64,000 nucleotides of DNA from Chinchilla lanigera (lineage: Eukaryota; Chordata; Mammalia; Rodentia; Chinchillidae), in the NCBI RefSeq assembly GCF_000276665.1, contig NW_004955476.1, positions 9,901,852-9,965,851 on the forward strand. The letters are read 5' to 3'. Positions 36,380 to 47,049 of the stretch are shown piece after piece; the stretch's first letter is position 1, and every line of letters starts with the position of its first letter. Under the pieces are notes generated by a model that was not told the origin of the DNA, made no database searches, and worked only from the letters and a program-made list of their open reading frames with translations. The position numbers and the translations under genes were made by a program.

Positions 36380-36920
36380 AATTAGTGAGCCTCTATCTTA
36401 AGACTTGCAAGCTATTTGCAAAATACCTGTAAGAGAAATGCAAGTTTTTAATTATTCGGATTTATAAACTTGTTTGCGTACCTCTGAAGAAAGCTTGCTG
36501 ACTTGGAAGAAGGGTGATACTTACTTAACACTGAGAGCAGACGTGCTTGTGAGCAATTATAATGCAAAGCTGTTTAAGTACCAGGTCAAGTATTACGCTC
36601 TGATGTTATGTTTTAGCCCTTTGCTATTAATTACATTATTACTACTGTATAAAGAGTTCTAGCTTCTTTAATAATGTTTTCGCACCCTATGCAGTTAATC
36701 TTTAATGTTGGGGAGGACAAGGGGAGAGATTAAATTAGCCTTGTAACCTCTTTCTCTTCCAGGCTGATGATGGAAAATAAAAGCTCTTAGCCACAAAATG
36801 TAACACTTAGAATTAATATTTAATTAGACCAGCAAATTGTATGCCGTGGCTGAGAGCTTCCAAGGAGTTGTTAGTGCCACAGCTGACCTACAGGTTTAAT
36901 AATAACTCACTTCTCGGAGC
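36380..36920. promoter_or_regulatory. Candidate enhancer block in intron 7 (left)
   Basis: This is repeat-free sequence with many homeodomain cores: TTTTAATTATTC near 36450, GCAATTATAATGC near 36555, TATTAATTACATTATTA near 36625, AGTTAATCTTTAATG near 36695 and TATTTAATTAGACC near 36820. There are E-box-like sites (CAGCTG near 36880) and a TGATGATGG run. It is flanked on the right by a small CpG cluster. The block is a candidate PAX6 or ELP4 regulatory element by location and motif density only. Confidence 0.35.
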
Positions 36921-36929
36921 AAGTGCTAG

Positions 36930-37090
36930 TGCGGCGTGGCAGGGTGGCAGGGCGCTGGAGGGAGTCCTGAGAGCGCGCGCGCAGCCACCAGGGCAGGCTT
37001 CCCGGGCCCCAGCCTCGTGCAGGCGGACGGGCGCCGGAGCCAGGACTCCGAGGCGAGCAGTGGGGAACGCGAGCCGCCTGCTCCGGCAGC
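36930..37090. other. Small CpG cluster inside intron 7
   Basis: This short CpG-dense patch (GAGAGCGCGCGCGCAGCC near 36968, GGACGGGCGCCGGAGCC near 37024) separates two AT-rich enhancer-like blocks. There are no ORF or promoter elements I can name. Confidence 0.4.
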
Positions 37091-37099
37091 TTCTGGTTG

Positions 37100-37640
37100 G
37101 AGGCCAAACTCTTGGAACAGATTTTTACTAAATGTTTTTGCTGCAGCTATTAACTTACACTGAAAATCATATATCGAATAATTTTTCTGTAAAATTTACC
37201 AGATCTCTTGTGTGAGCATCCATCCTTAATCCCTCACATACTAGCCCACGAGCTCTGCAAACTCCATCATTAGACTGTCGATAGGTTTGGCGCTGTACAT
37301 TATGCTCTTTTGCTGCGACATGCTGTTTCCTTGTTCCCTGTATAGTTGATTTATATGGTTCATTTCTATATTATTTCATTACGGGCTTTATGTAGAGCCT
37401 GAGCAAGGGCTCGTGAAGTCTGCAGCCCACGGGTGGTTTTTCAGGAGAATGGATGCGTATATCACCAAGCGTGATTCAGAGGCATCCTTCATTTTAAAAG
37501 GGTTTATATTATAAAAGCAGTGTTGCATTTGCTTATGCTTATGATGTAATTAAATTACAAGATAAATAATTGGACCTCCTGGTGAAACATTGGATCCTTT
37601 TGTACCTGACGAATTAATCAGAGGAAAATAGGGTACCGTG
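37100..37640. promoter_or_regulatory. Candidate enhancer with a perfect P3 homeodomain dimer site
   Basis: This repeat-free block contains a perfect 15-bp palindrome at 37545-37559, TGTAATTAAATTACA. Its core TAAT-TAA-ATTA matches the P3 dimer site preferred by Gln50 paired-class homeodomains such as PAX6. About 80 bp to the left, CCAAGCGTGATT (37465-37476) reads on the minus strand as AATCACGCTTGG, close to the PAX6 paired-domain consensus core TTCACGCWTSA (9 of 11). A further ACGAATTAATCAG lies near 37607. This is the best motif pairing in the window for direct PAX6 binding. Activity is not shown by the sequence. Confidence 0.4.
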
Positions 37641-37649
37641 AGCTTGCGG

Positions 37650-37865
37650 GTGTGCAAATCCAGAGCGGCGGCCCGGAAGCGGGGCGCCTTCCGCAGTTCG
37701 TCGTTATGCCTTAAACCCTTAGAGGCAGGCCTCGCGTGCGGAGCCGCGAGCGGGAGGCCTCGCCAGCAGAGGGAGCAGTCCTGTCTGGCCCGGTCCCCAG
37801 CGCCGCCCCACCTGCCCCCGCCCTTTTCCCAGCCAGTCTCCCATCTGGACCTGGCTCTGCCCGCC
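37650..37865. other. Small CpG cluster inside intron 7
   Basis: This CpG-dense patch (GAGCGGCGGCCCGGAAGCGG near 37662, GAGCCGCGAGCGGGAGGCC near 37741) lies directly right of the P3-site block. Function is unknown. It passes into a C-rich run at about 37800-37840. Confidence 0.4.
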
Positions 37866-37869
37866 TGCT

Positions 37870-38160
37870 CCTGATGACAGGCTATCATTTCATACTCAAT
37901 ATGGGATTACTCTAAGCTGGTTTTAAACTTTCGTGTCTTTAACCTGCCACTGCAGCCCGAGCATCAGCTGGAGGCTCTGTTTGATATTTGGATATTAGCG
38001 ATGGTTTTTCCAGGCGGGGCACAAGCCTGTGGACATCTGTGAATTGGATCTTAGGGGTTTTAGGAGAAAGTAGTAAGGTGAAATTTCTGATTTAGGAAGT
38101 TACCCATAAAACAGTTGTAAGCATAAGCTACAATCAAATTTCTCAGGGAAGAGTTTCCAC
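37870..38160. promoter_or_regulatory. Candidate conserved non-coding block
   Basis: The unique sequence starts GATGACAGGCTATC (TGACAG, a MEIS/TGIF-type site) and continues with TGGGATTACTC near 37900 (GGATTA, an OTX/CRX-type core) and CATCAGCTGGAGG (E-box) near 37963. It has no repeat resemblance. It follows directly after a CpG-rich patch at 37650-37865. The evidence is motif-based and weak. Confidence 0.25.
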
Positions 38161-38734
38161 GGTGTGAAACTGCATGATGTATAGATGTAGAAAGCTCCAA
38201 AAATTAATTCCGAGCATTATACCCCTTACTCTGTCTAACTTATCGATTATAGCATGTTGTTCATACCGTTTCTGAGCTTTCAAAAACTGTAAGCTTTTTA
38301 AACGTTTTATAGAATAATACAAAAAAGAAACAAAACAGCATTCTGCAGAGCATGTTGTATTTGAGGCCACTGTCCCTATCAGTAGGCTCTCTGAAAATAA
38401 AGCCATGTGCTCCAAAACCAGTAATCTTCAGCTGTAAAGAACCGACATTTTCACACCAAAATGTGGAGACCATGCGTTTGGTCCAATAGGAAACACCAGA
38501 AGATGTGCTTCCGTTGCTGTTCCCAGTAAAATGCGACACACTCAGCCTTTTTCTTTACCTTCGACATTAAGGGTATTTCCCATTAGCAACTGTGTGGATG
38601 TGTGTTAAGTCTTAGAGGAAAAAACCCCAAAATATGTTTTATGATGTTCCCTAAATGAACTGTTGTTACATGATGCTACTAAGTGACTGACATTTAAGGT
38701 TTTTTTTTTTTTTTTCATTTAAAAAAGTTCCTCT

Positions 38735-38845
38735 AGGGGCTGGGGATTTAGCTCAGTGGCACAGCGCCTGCCTGGCAAGCGCAAGGTCATGAGTTCCATT
38801 CCTGGTACCGGAAAAAAAAACAAAACAAAACAAACAACCCCCCCC
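38735..38845 (+). mobile_element. ID-type SINE, young, sense
   Basis: GGGGCTGGGGATTTAGCTCA.. CATTCCTGGTACCGG, A-rich tail with CAAAACAAAACAAAC. Perfect 14-bp duplication AAAAAAGTTCCTCT at 38721-38734 and 38846-38859. Confidence 0.96.
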
Positions 38846-40089
38846 AAAAAAGTTCCTCTGTATCCTAAAATTAACTGACTTTGAATCAAGTCTAGTATTA
38901 AATCTGGAAAGATTTCATCTCATACCTTCATTTCTTACAAATATTCATTAACAAAATTTTACCTGATGAAACTATATTCCTTATTAAGCCCAAAACAGTC
39001 GTGAACAGAATTATTTCCTCACTATCAAATATTTTAATAAAATAAAAATCTAATCTATGAAGTAAGGCAACAACTCTGAGGAAAATGGGGCAAGTTACAA
39101 ACAGCATAATTTTATTACTTCACAAATTTGACTTCCGTGGAATAAAGAACTTAATAACATTAATAATGAGGCAAATACTGTATCTTATTAAATATCCCTA
39201 GATATGTCCTTTGATTCAAGTTTATTTTTTGGATTTCATGACAAATGTTATAGCTTCTAGTGTATTCATGTTTTTGTGCATTTTTCAGAATATCTGTAGA
39301 TGAAGCTATTGGATATGCTGCATTTGCTTGTGCTGACACCCCGCTTGGTGTCATGTGCGAGGGTCGGACAGTAACTGAAATATTTCTGTAGCGCTTCACA
39401 TCACTTGAGCTGTCGTCCAGATCTGATGTTTGTGTTACGCCCGTGTGTGGGCTCCTCCTCTCACCTTACATTTGCTTTCTTTCTGGAGTAGTATAAATTG
39501 AGTAACCCAAAAATCTATTCTTTCTTGAAGCATCGCATAAATGCTTTATGTCACTTGGTTTATTCCTCTCAAGCTTCTTGGTAATTGGTTAATTGGTTCT
39601 TAATCTTTTAAAAATATTTCCTGGAAATGTATTTTGTGTTGCTACAAATTACATCATTTATATTATTGAGAAAACTCAGTCCAGGGAAATATTCAGGGGG
39701 TGAAATAGTTTCATTCTTCTTGATGCTGACTGGACTTCTGAAATGTTTCAGTTAGAAAGTCGTGAGAGCTTTATACCGCGTTATTCAAACTCTTATCTCT
39801 TAAAATACCCAATTTAATTTTCTGAGCTTTAAATTAAAAGGAAGCATTAAATTAATCTTCCCTAATTTAAAAACCAGTTAATAAACTTGGGATATCTTAA
39901 ATAAAAGTATGCTACCATTCTATGAAAATAAGCAGGAAATAGTCAAAACAAAACCTTTGAAGGGCCTCATGGAATAAAAATTGGAATAAAAAGGTGGAAG
40001 ACTGGATAATATGATTTGCCTTTTTTATTTGCAAAACATTTGACATATTTTAAACTTTAAACCCTTAAGAAATTAATGCTGCAACATAC

Positions 40090-40460
40090 AAATGTGAGAG
40101 CCTTTTATGTGACTTATTACAATGCGCATTAGCCTGCCAGCAAACTCTTAAAACTCCTGGACACTGGCTCTGTTCTCTTCTGGCTTCTCTCCTAGTCATG
40201 TCTTGGCCGCCATCCAGAGCTGACAACTCTCACCCAGGAGCGGAGGGAGATTTGTCTGGTGTAAGAAGGATTTTTGAGTCATCCTTGATTTTCACACCCA
40301 GATGGGCGAGGAGGAGGGTGGCAGTATCACTGTACGCACTTGGGTGATGTCATGGAGGCACACATGCACTAGAACATTAATTTACTCATCCTGGTGTGTT
40401 CTGAACGTCCTCAGACGCTCTTAATGAGAGATTGTGATAGAACGACTTCAAAATTCACAA
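40090..40460. promoter_or_regulatory. Candidate conserved non-coding block
   Basis: The unique mixed-composition sequence lies in otherwise AT-rich intron 7. It includes GCGCATTAGCCTGCC, AGCTGACAACTC (TGACA core) and AGAACATTAATTTACTC. There is no repeat, ORF or RNA signature. Proposed only because it stands out from its AT-rich surroundings. Confidence 0.2.
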
Positions 40461-41989
40461 AAATTACGTTCACATTTACATTTGAGCAATTGATGCACAA
40501 ATACATTTAATTCTCCATTTCCAACTGTATACCAAGGACCCGAAGGGTTGGACCTCTTTGTTATGCATATAAAAACTCTCAGAATCTGTCAGGGTGAAAA
40601 TGTAGAAGTTACACTTCCGAGCCTTTCACTCCAGTCATTATGCTAAAGCTCTCTGCACACTGCTGGTGATATTAGGACAATTTGTTATCCACAGTGTTTT
40701 CCTGCTAAAGTGAATTGTGATTATTATGCTTTTAAGGGTTTCCTGAAGCTGTTAATTTTAGATTCTCTTAGGTAAATTGACTCTCACTTATCTAAAGAAC
40801 CGTTTAGTATTAATATTATGATTTGAAAGACTTTCTGACAAGAGTGATTTTAAGGTGGGATTACATCAACAGATTGTATCCCTTATTAATCTTGGACATA
40901 CAGAAGTAGTCTGTAACATGTTCACCATTAAGAAGATGTACTCTCATGTGCCCAAATACATTCTATGCTTCTATAAATAACTACAAAACTGAAAGCTATT
41001 ACTCTAACATAATTTGCATTGCATTTTATTCTGTAGATTTTTTTCAGATATCTGTACAATTTTCACAGTTAATTTGTTTTGTGATATTATATAAACTATT
41101 TTACAGAATAGCTGTGCAGAAAGCAGTAAGGTCATTGTTAAATGTAACTCACAGTGTAGTATTTTACAGTGACATATTAGTATGATGAAACATTTATCCT
41201 TGCTCTAAATCTTCATGAAAGCTTTAAAGACAGTTTATAAGTAATAGCTATGATATAAACCTATAAACTTAGAAATATAATAAATATATGGAGTTTCTTA
41301 AAAATCTTGAAATAAGGCTGTGCACACCTTTTATATTTGAAATTAATTACTTTTCCTCTTTAAAATACTCCCCAAAGTGCCTTAAAAAGACCTATAAGGT
41401 TGATAAATTGGCTTCCTAGTTAATTTTAATTATTAATTACTAGTTTATTAACGGTTCATTATTAAGGTTAAATGAAGAAAATAAATGTCAAGTTAACCAT
41501 TTAAATACATAGCATCTTGCTTACATATTAGTAGAATGGAAATCAGTCTCCTTACAATTCCTGTTACCCCTTCCAATTTCTGTTACTCATATAAGTGAGA
41601 AGTGCTAGTCTGTATCACTGAGCTCTTGAATAGTTGACTTTAACACAAAATGCCCTTTACCCGTTTAGATTCAGACATTTAGATACAGAGTCTTAGTCCA
41701 GTCTGTATAAATAAAAGTAAATCTGACCTTTTGATTAAGAAATACTGTCAGTAGCCTTTGTAAGTGCTTGTTCATCTGAGGGTCCATGACAGGAGAGCTC
41801 TTCCCACTTGAGTTTAAACTAAAAATGAAATGATAGGAGCCTGCTGGTTATGATCCAAGATTCTTCTCCATGGGGGGACCACATGGTTTTTCTCCATCTC
41901 CCACTTGTTCTCACCCTCTCTTCCCAACCCAGCCACACCCCACCCCCACCCCAACATTGTTCAGTCCCAGCACAATGAATCATTTTCAA

Positions 41990-42240
41990 GTTGACTCTTT
42001 GTGAACTGTCTCCCAGCTGTTGGAATGTCTGGCAGACATTTTTGTTTGGGTGAAGAATAACTGGCTGAAGCCCAACCTGGATGAGTTTGATGTAATGGTC
42101 TCTGGCTAAAGAAATATTGAGAGGAACATGTTTATGGCCTCCGAGCCCCTGTTATTCCTGGAGTAGGACCATCCCCTGTGGCACAGAACTGAAAGGAATC
42201 AATCTGGATTATTTTCTCACCGTTGAATGAAAAATTGCCT
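41990..42240 (+). mobile_element. Fossil CR1/L2-clade LINE reverse-transcriptase fragment
   Basis: Codons 42014-42106 translate to QLLECLADIFVWVKNNWLKP then NLDEFDVMVSG. This follows the CR1/L2 reverse-transcriptase pattern in which a Cys-Leu helix leads to WM..N.LKLN.DKTE. After about 80 bp, in another frame, 42186-42227 reads ELKGINLDYFLTVE, matching the next block (LGV-hydrophobic-D-S-L-F-E). The order is right, but two frames and stops show it is dead. Such old LINE pieces survive readable mostly when something else constrains them. Confidence 0.6.
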
Positions 42241-43589
42241 ACGGAAAAAAACAGGCATTTCCAAGTGAAGTTTGTTTTCTACGCTTGGTGTGCCCACCTG
42301 ATTGAAAGTATTAAAGACAATTAAGGGAAATTATTTTTGCCGACCCTTTTCGGGGCACTGGTTCAAAGGCTGAAGCCATGTCTATAGCACGCGCCCCTCC
42401 ATGTGGACGGCTCGCAGTTCTGCCGCAGGTGTGCGCTAACCCGTCGCCGCAGGGAAGGTTCGGTAGGCCAGGCTGTGCACTTCTGACCTGACCTCCGTCC
42501 TCAGCAAGGGGCGTAGGGAGCGGAGGACCGGCAAGCTCCGGAGCGAGTCGTGCTCTCACAACAGGAGCACCCTTCGTGCTCCGCCACCTCCTCGCGGCCA
42601 GGAGAGAGAGCCTCAAAACGGTGCATTTTCCTGTCGTACGTTTCCCACCCTTTGCTTTGAAGATTACTCTTAAACTGGTGGGCATTGCCGATGTATAAAA
42701 AGGGATCTTCATAATTACAATATTTTACAAACTCTAGATCTTTAGAATAAATGTTTTCTGTGGTATTATCGCACATAATCACAGTTTTCAGAACCACTGC
42801 CCTGCCAGGGTTCAAAGGGAATGCTAGAATGCCATTAAATAATTCCCAAAGCCAGCAGACTAGCTGATGATTTCATGCTTATAGCCAAGAATATCTGCGT
42901 ATTTTAGAACTCGAATTATTCAATGACGAGCATACTGTTTTTGGAGACTGCTCCAGCATTCGATGGAGTCTGGACTCACCTGCCTGTGTTGGGAAGGGGC
43001 AGGCTGCCGGTGTGTCACTCCTGGCTTTCCTTTACTGTGAGCGCAGGGCGCGTGGCTGTGTCTGGAAGGAAAGCAGAAGACTTGAGCGCAGGCCGTGTGG
43101 CAACCCTTCACGGGACCCTCCCCTGCCTCTAGCATGTCACAGCGGCCCTCAGCCGTTACTGGGCTGGGACCGGGTCCCCAGTGACAGACGAGCAAGAGGC
43201 CCTTGCCTTACACTTCACACTGTGCTGTCTACTGCTTTGAATCCTGTCGTCTGCAAGATTTTCCCGTGGGTGATAGTGGAAGTAATTTGAAAAATGATAG
43301 AGTGTGAGAGTAGTAGTAGCCTTCCCCTGAGGACAGATGAAAAAATTCTGTCTTCTTCCAGTGTCTGTTCTCTCCTAATTTCTTTGATTAGAGTAGCACA
43401 CCTAGTGGATTGGAATTTTTGGTTAAGAGCATATTTTGTCCGGTTTCAACCCATAGCAGCTTTAATTTTTCTAAGTTATTTTTCTGTCCTGATAATCTGT
43501 CCCCACTGTAATTTGTCATCAAGATGTCATAGTGGCGCTGTATAGATGTCCCATTTTAAAAGGAAGTGTTTCATTCCTGTGTTTTGCAG

Positions 43590-43698
43590 AATAAAGCGAT
43601 TACTGCTCGTGTTACAAGCTTGTCAGATACAGTAGTGGGCCTGGAATCATTTGTTGGTTCGGAGAGAGAAACCAACCCTCTCTATAAGGATTATCACG
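43590..43698 (+). CDS. ELP4: ELP4 internal exon (human exon 8 equivalent)
   Basis: This 109-bp exon follows a CTGTGTTTTGCAG acceptor and ends ..TATCACG before the strong donor GTAAGC. It reads [20 protein letters not shown] followed by [16 protein letters not shown], and leaves one base (G) of a glycine codon to be completed by the next exon (phase 0 to phase 1). Human ELP4 has [37 protein letters not shown] at about residues 310-345, so only conservative changes are seen. The segment belongs to the C-terminal half of the RecA-like domain that packs against Elp5 and Elp6. It is separated from the preceding exon by a 15.3-kb intron and from the next by 2.6 kb. No defects are visible. Confidence 0.96.
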
Positions 43699-43984
43699 GT
43701 AAGCAGCACCTTGGACATGAGGCTGGGCCTGGCTGCTTGGAGTCCTCCTGTCCAGTCAGCACCTGTGTTAGGTAGCACGAACTCGACCTCCTAGGAGGCC
43801 TGTGTGGCGTGCTCCATCCCTAGCCAGTCTTCTGGGCTGCACATCCTCAGGCTGTGATAGCAGAAAGGAGTCAACCCCCAGGTCTAAGGCATGGCTCAGA
43901 TCCACGTTGGTTGTCCTGGTCGCTGAAAGTTGCCACGCACTCAGTCATACTTTTCAAGCTTTGCTGGAGACAGACATGATGTTA

Positions 43985-44060
43985 AATCTAACAGTGCACA
44001 CAGAACATCCCTAATCCAGAAATCCAAACTCGGAGGTGCTTCAAATTCAGGAACCCTTGG
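43985..44060. mobile_element. Short DNA-transposon-like relic
   Basis: AACATCCCTAATCCAGAAAT, CCAAACTCGGAGGTGCTTCA resemble an old mammalian Tc1/mariner-type MITE opening. Short and uncertain. Confidence 0.35.
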
Positions 44061-44199
44061 GTCTGAGACACACCCACCCCGACAGCTGTGGCTCTGCAGG
44101 GCTCAAGCAGGGGCTCCAGTGCCTGCCGCGTCGCCCCTGGGGCAACACGGAGCTCCTCAGGCACTGGGCTCACATGTCCTAAGCTTTGGGGCTCCTGTC

Positions 44200-44290
44200 T
44201 GGTTTTTGCTGCTGGAGACTAAGTTGGGCCTTGTGCGTGCTGCTGTGTGCCCTACCATCAAGCTGCAGCCCCCACCCCTTTTTTTTTTTA
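44200..44290 (-). mobile_element. Diverged ID-like SINE, antisense
   Basis: GCTGCTGGAGACTAAGTTGG, GCCTTGTGCGTGCTGC, CCATCAAGCTGCAGCCCCCA, then a T-run. Confidence 0.5.
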
Positions 44291-46332
44291 AGCTTTTAGT
44301 GTTACTTTAGTCATCTGGTTAGTTGGAGGGGTTTTTTTAATGACAATTTTTACACAGATGCATTTGAATTTTAAAAGTGTAGTGGTTATATATGTGCTTG
44401 GTCTAAACTTCGTATAGAATATAGTGAATAACAGGTCTTTACCTATTTATGTATCCTAAATAAAACGTTATTGCTGTTACTGTTGTACAATTACTGTACT
44501 TCCATAGAGACTTGCAAAGGCTCAGTAGCTTCTTTGAATTCTGCTACTAGGATTTTGTGAGTCTGTAGAAATCATTTTATTGGCTCACATATTAAAATAT
44601 ACACAAAAATTATTGAAAAGGATACTTACTTGACCAGTGCTTTGAATTTTTAAAATATAATAACAGTCAATACTGTTTTTTAAGGCTGGACCCTATAAGC
44701 TGTGAACAAAAGCTCTGAACAATAACGTGCCTCTTGATTATTCCCTAAGTGTGCGTGTGGCCTGCACCTACGTTAACCCCATACAGGGGTCATTCACTGT
44801 GTCATTTTTTTGATTAGAAGAGATCTATTAAGATTTGAATATTTTTAAATTTGTTCATGTTCTTTTAATGCAATCCAAGTTGATAAATTAGATTATCTAC
44901 TATAATAAATTATATATTATTTATAGTATTATAATAAGTTATATTGTCATCTATAAGTACTATAATGATTAGCTTATAAGTAAAACTATATTATATTCTG
45001 AAAAATATTATTTTAATCAGACCACTTCAAAGGTGGAGTGGCTGTGAATCTTTGTACTGAAGTCTCTGAGCTGATAAATTATTCCCCAGAGTCATGAGTA
45101 GTTTTGATAACTAGTAAACTTTCTGTTAATAAGAAGGCCTTGGAGTGGAATAATTAATTCATTCTGTAAGGCCTTCTGGCTTCATAGCTAAACAAGCACC
45201 TGTAAGGTTAAAGTGAAAAATGTGTGAGTGTATGACGTGCTTATTTCTAATAAGTGTATTTACCAAATTGCTATATATAGGGTATTTTTAATTTATAGCT
45301 AGAAATGATTTTTCAAGAGCACCATTTACATTTTTTTAAGTTGGAAAAATTCGTTGAGGTATTTTAGTGGTTTCTTTTTGCAGGGATTGTTTTCAAAGTG
45401 AGGCGTCTGGAAATGCACCCATTTAACTTGAAGCAAACCCCTGTGTGGTTAAGTTTGCGGTACACACACGGCAGCGCAGAGGGCCCACTGACCCGCAGGG
45501 TGCTCCTGCTGCTGGTGCTGGTCAGCTCGTCCTGGAGCGGTGGCGTCCACACAGGAGTCAGTCGCCTCCGGCAGGGAGGCGCACACAGGCCTGGCATGTC
45601 CGAGTCTGTGGGAAATGACCCTCATTCCGTCAGAAGCGACATTGGGCTGCACAAAGCCACCCAGTGCCCTTGTCAGAAGGAATTAGCAGGCATTGCCCCT
45701 GATAAGAGACCAGGCTCATGGTTTGTCTAGTGTGGTCGCAAAGCCCGTGGGCCCCGTGAAGGTTGATGCACCCGGCCGTGGAAGTGAGTGTCTCACAGCC
45801 TGGGGTTCGCGCTGCGTTCAGTGTGCTCTGAGATGCAGCCTTCCTCCACGGTGTGCCCGCATCCTTAGTAAGGCATGAAATGCAGTACTTTCTAGTAGAG
45901 CTTCGCTGCTGATCAGTAACCCATAAGCCTTGTTTTGCTGGCTGCTTACTGGTGCATTTAATAAAATAAAGATCGCTCAGTGGTGCCGTGGGCAGCGTGC
46001 AAGGTGATAGCCATATTTGCTTACTGTAAATACAAGGGAAAATCACACACAAACCAGCTGTAGTTTTGACAAGAACTAAGATCCCTCTTTACATCTGTAC
46101 TTGTGTACTGAAGTGCAATTAGTTTTCCTCGCACAAGGATTTCTGTTTATCTTATTCTGCCTGATTACTTGAGTATAATCACACCATTTGCTTCACCGCT
46201 CCTGGTAGTAAGCCCTGGTTTTAAAGGGAGATGCCTGCGTGTAAATTTACAGGATTCTACTGTAAGACTTTAATTTATGCATCTGGTGACAGCATTTAAA
46301 ATTCTTTTTTCTTTTAATTTTCTCTCTGCAAG

Positions 46333-46439
46333 GTTTGATTCATATTCGGCAGATTCCTCGGCTTAATAACTTGATTTGCGATGAATCAGATGTCAAAGAC
46401 TTAGCTTTTAAGTTAAAAAGGAAGCTATTCACCATCGAG
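46333..46439 (+). CDS. ELP4: ELP4 internal exon (human exon 9 equivalent)
   Basis: This 107-bp exon follows a TTTTCTCTCTGCAAG acceptor and ends ..ACCATCGAG before GTAAGG. Its first two bases (GT) complete the glycine codon begun in the previous exon, then 35 codons read [20 protein letters not shown] and [15 protein letters not shown]. To my recollection this is identical to the human protein, which makes it the best-conserved ELP4 exon here. The exon ends in phase 0. The terminal exon expected next (starting RLHLPPDLSD and ending GGKKHLDF in human) was not found in the remaining 17.5 kb, so the window stops inside intron 9. In human this is the intron known to carry distal PAX6 enhancers. 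Confidence 0.97.
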
Positions 46440-47049
46440 GTAAGGGAATTTTTATGCTTTAGTTTACAGTCTTGAGGTAAGTGCTTTTTACTCCTTTTCT
46501 TTCACTTTTCCTTTAATGAAATTCTTATGATGCTTCATGCTAAATATTAAGTCCTCTTGATGTAACACACAGAATACTTTCTTACTATCCTTTTCTTACG
46601 TTAGTGGTTTGTCATTCGAGTAGAACAAAAATAATTTTATTCTAAATGCCTGTTAAAAGTAAGCTCCAAACTTACATGATAAATGTGACGTGCATATTCT
46701 CAAGACTTTCAAAAGCATATTTAATTAAATGTTAATGAGCTGCGCTTACTTGTGTGTGAATGTGAATGCTACCCATGATTGTGTGTGGCTAAGAAAAAGA
46801 GCTTCTGATCCACATCCTGAAAGTATTCTTCTTTCCTACTAGTGAAATTCCCTTCCCCTTTACCGTGCTAAATTAAACAAAGTATAATTTACACTAGCGG
46901 CTTTACGTAAATTTTCTACAATACTGAAACTTTTTTTGTGACTTTTATGCAAGCAGTGATGACAGAAAGTAGCAGTACAAAAGATTTATTTCAGCTTAAT
47001 CTTGCTAAAGAGCAAATGAACATAGAACTATTAAGCAATTAGAGTTGAT

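Larger units (their letters stand above)
28271..43589 (+). other. ELP4: ELP4 intron 7 (15.3 kb), SINE-poor
   Basis: This is the complete intron between the exons ending at 28270 and starting at 43590. Apart from MIR relics at 29.5-32.5 kb, one diverged ID-like SINE at 32.0 kb, one young ID SINE at 38.7 kb and a fossil LINE at 42.0 kb, it is mainly unique sequence. AT-rich blocks at 34000-36000 and 38900-41800 contain no clear feature. Blocks at 36.4-38.2 kb and 40.1-40.5 kb look like conserved non-coding DNA. In mammals distal ELP4 introns lie within the PAX6 regulatory landscape. Confidence 0.9.
43699..46332 (+). other. ELP4: ELP4 intron 8 (2.6 kb)
   Basis: This is the complete intron between the exons ending at 43698 and starting at 46333. 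It contains a short DNA-transposon-like relic at about 43985-44060 and a diverged antisense ID-like SINE at about 44200-44290. The part from 44290 to 45360 is very AT-rich. From 45390 to 45880 it is GC-richer, with short chance open frames on both strands. Nothing else could be identified. Confidence 0.9.
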
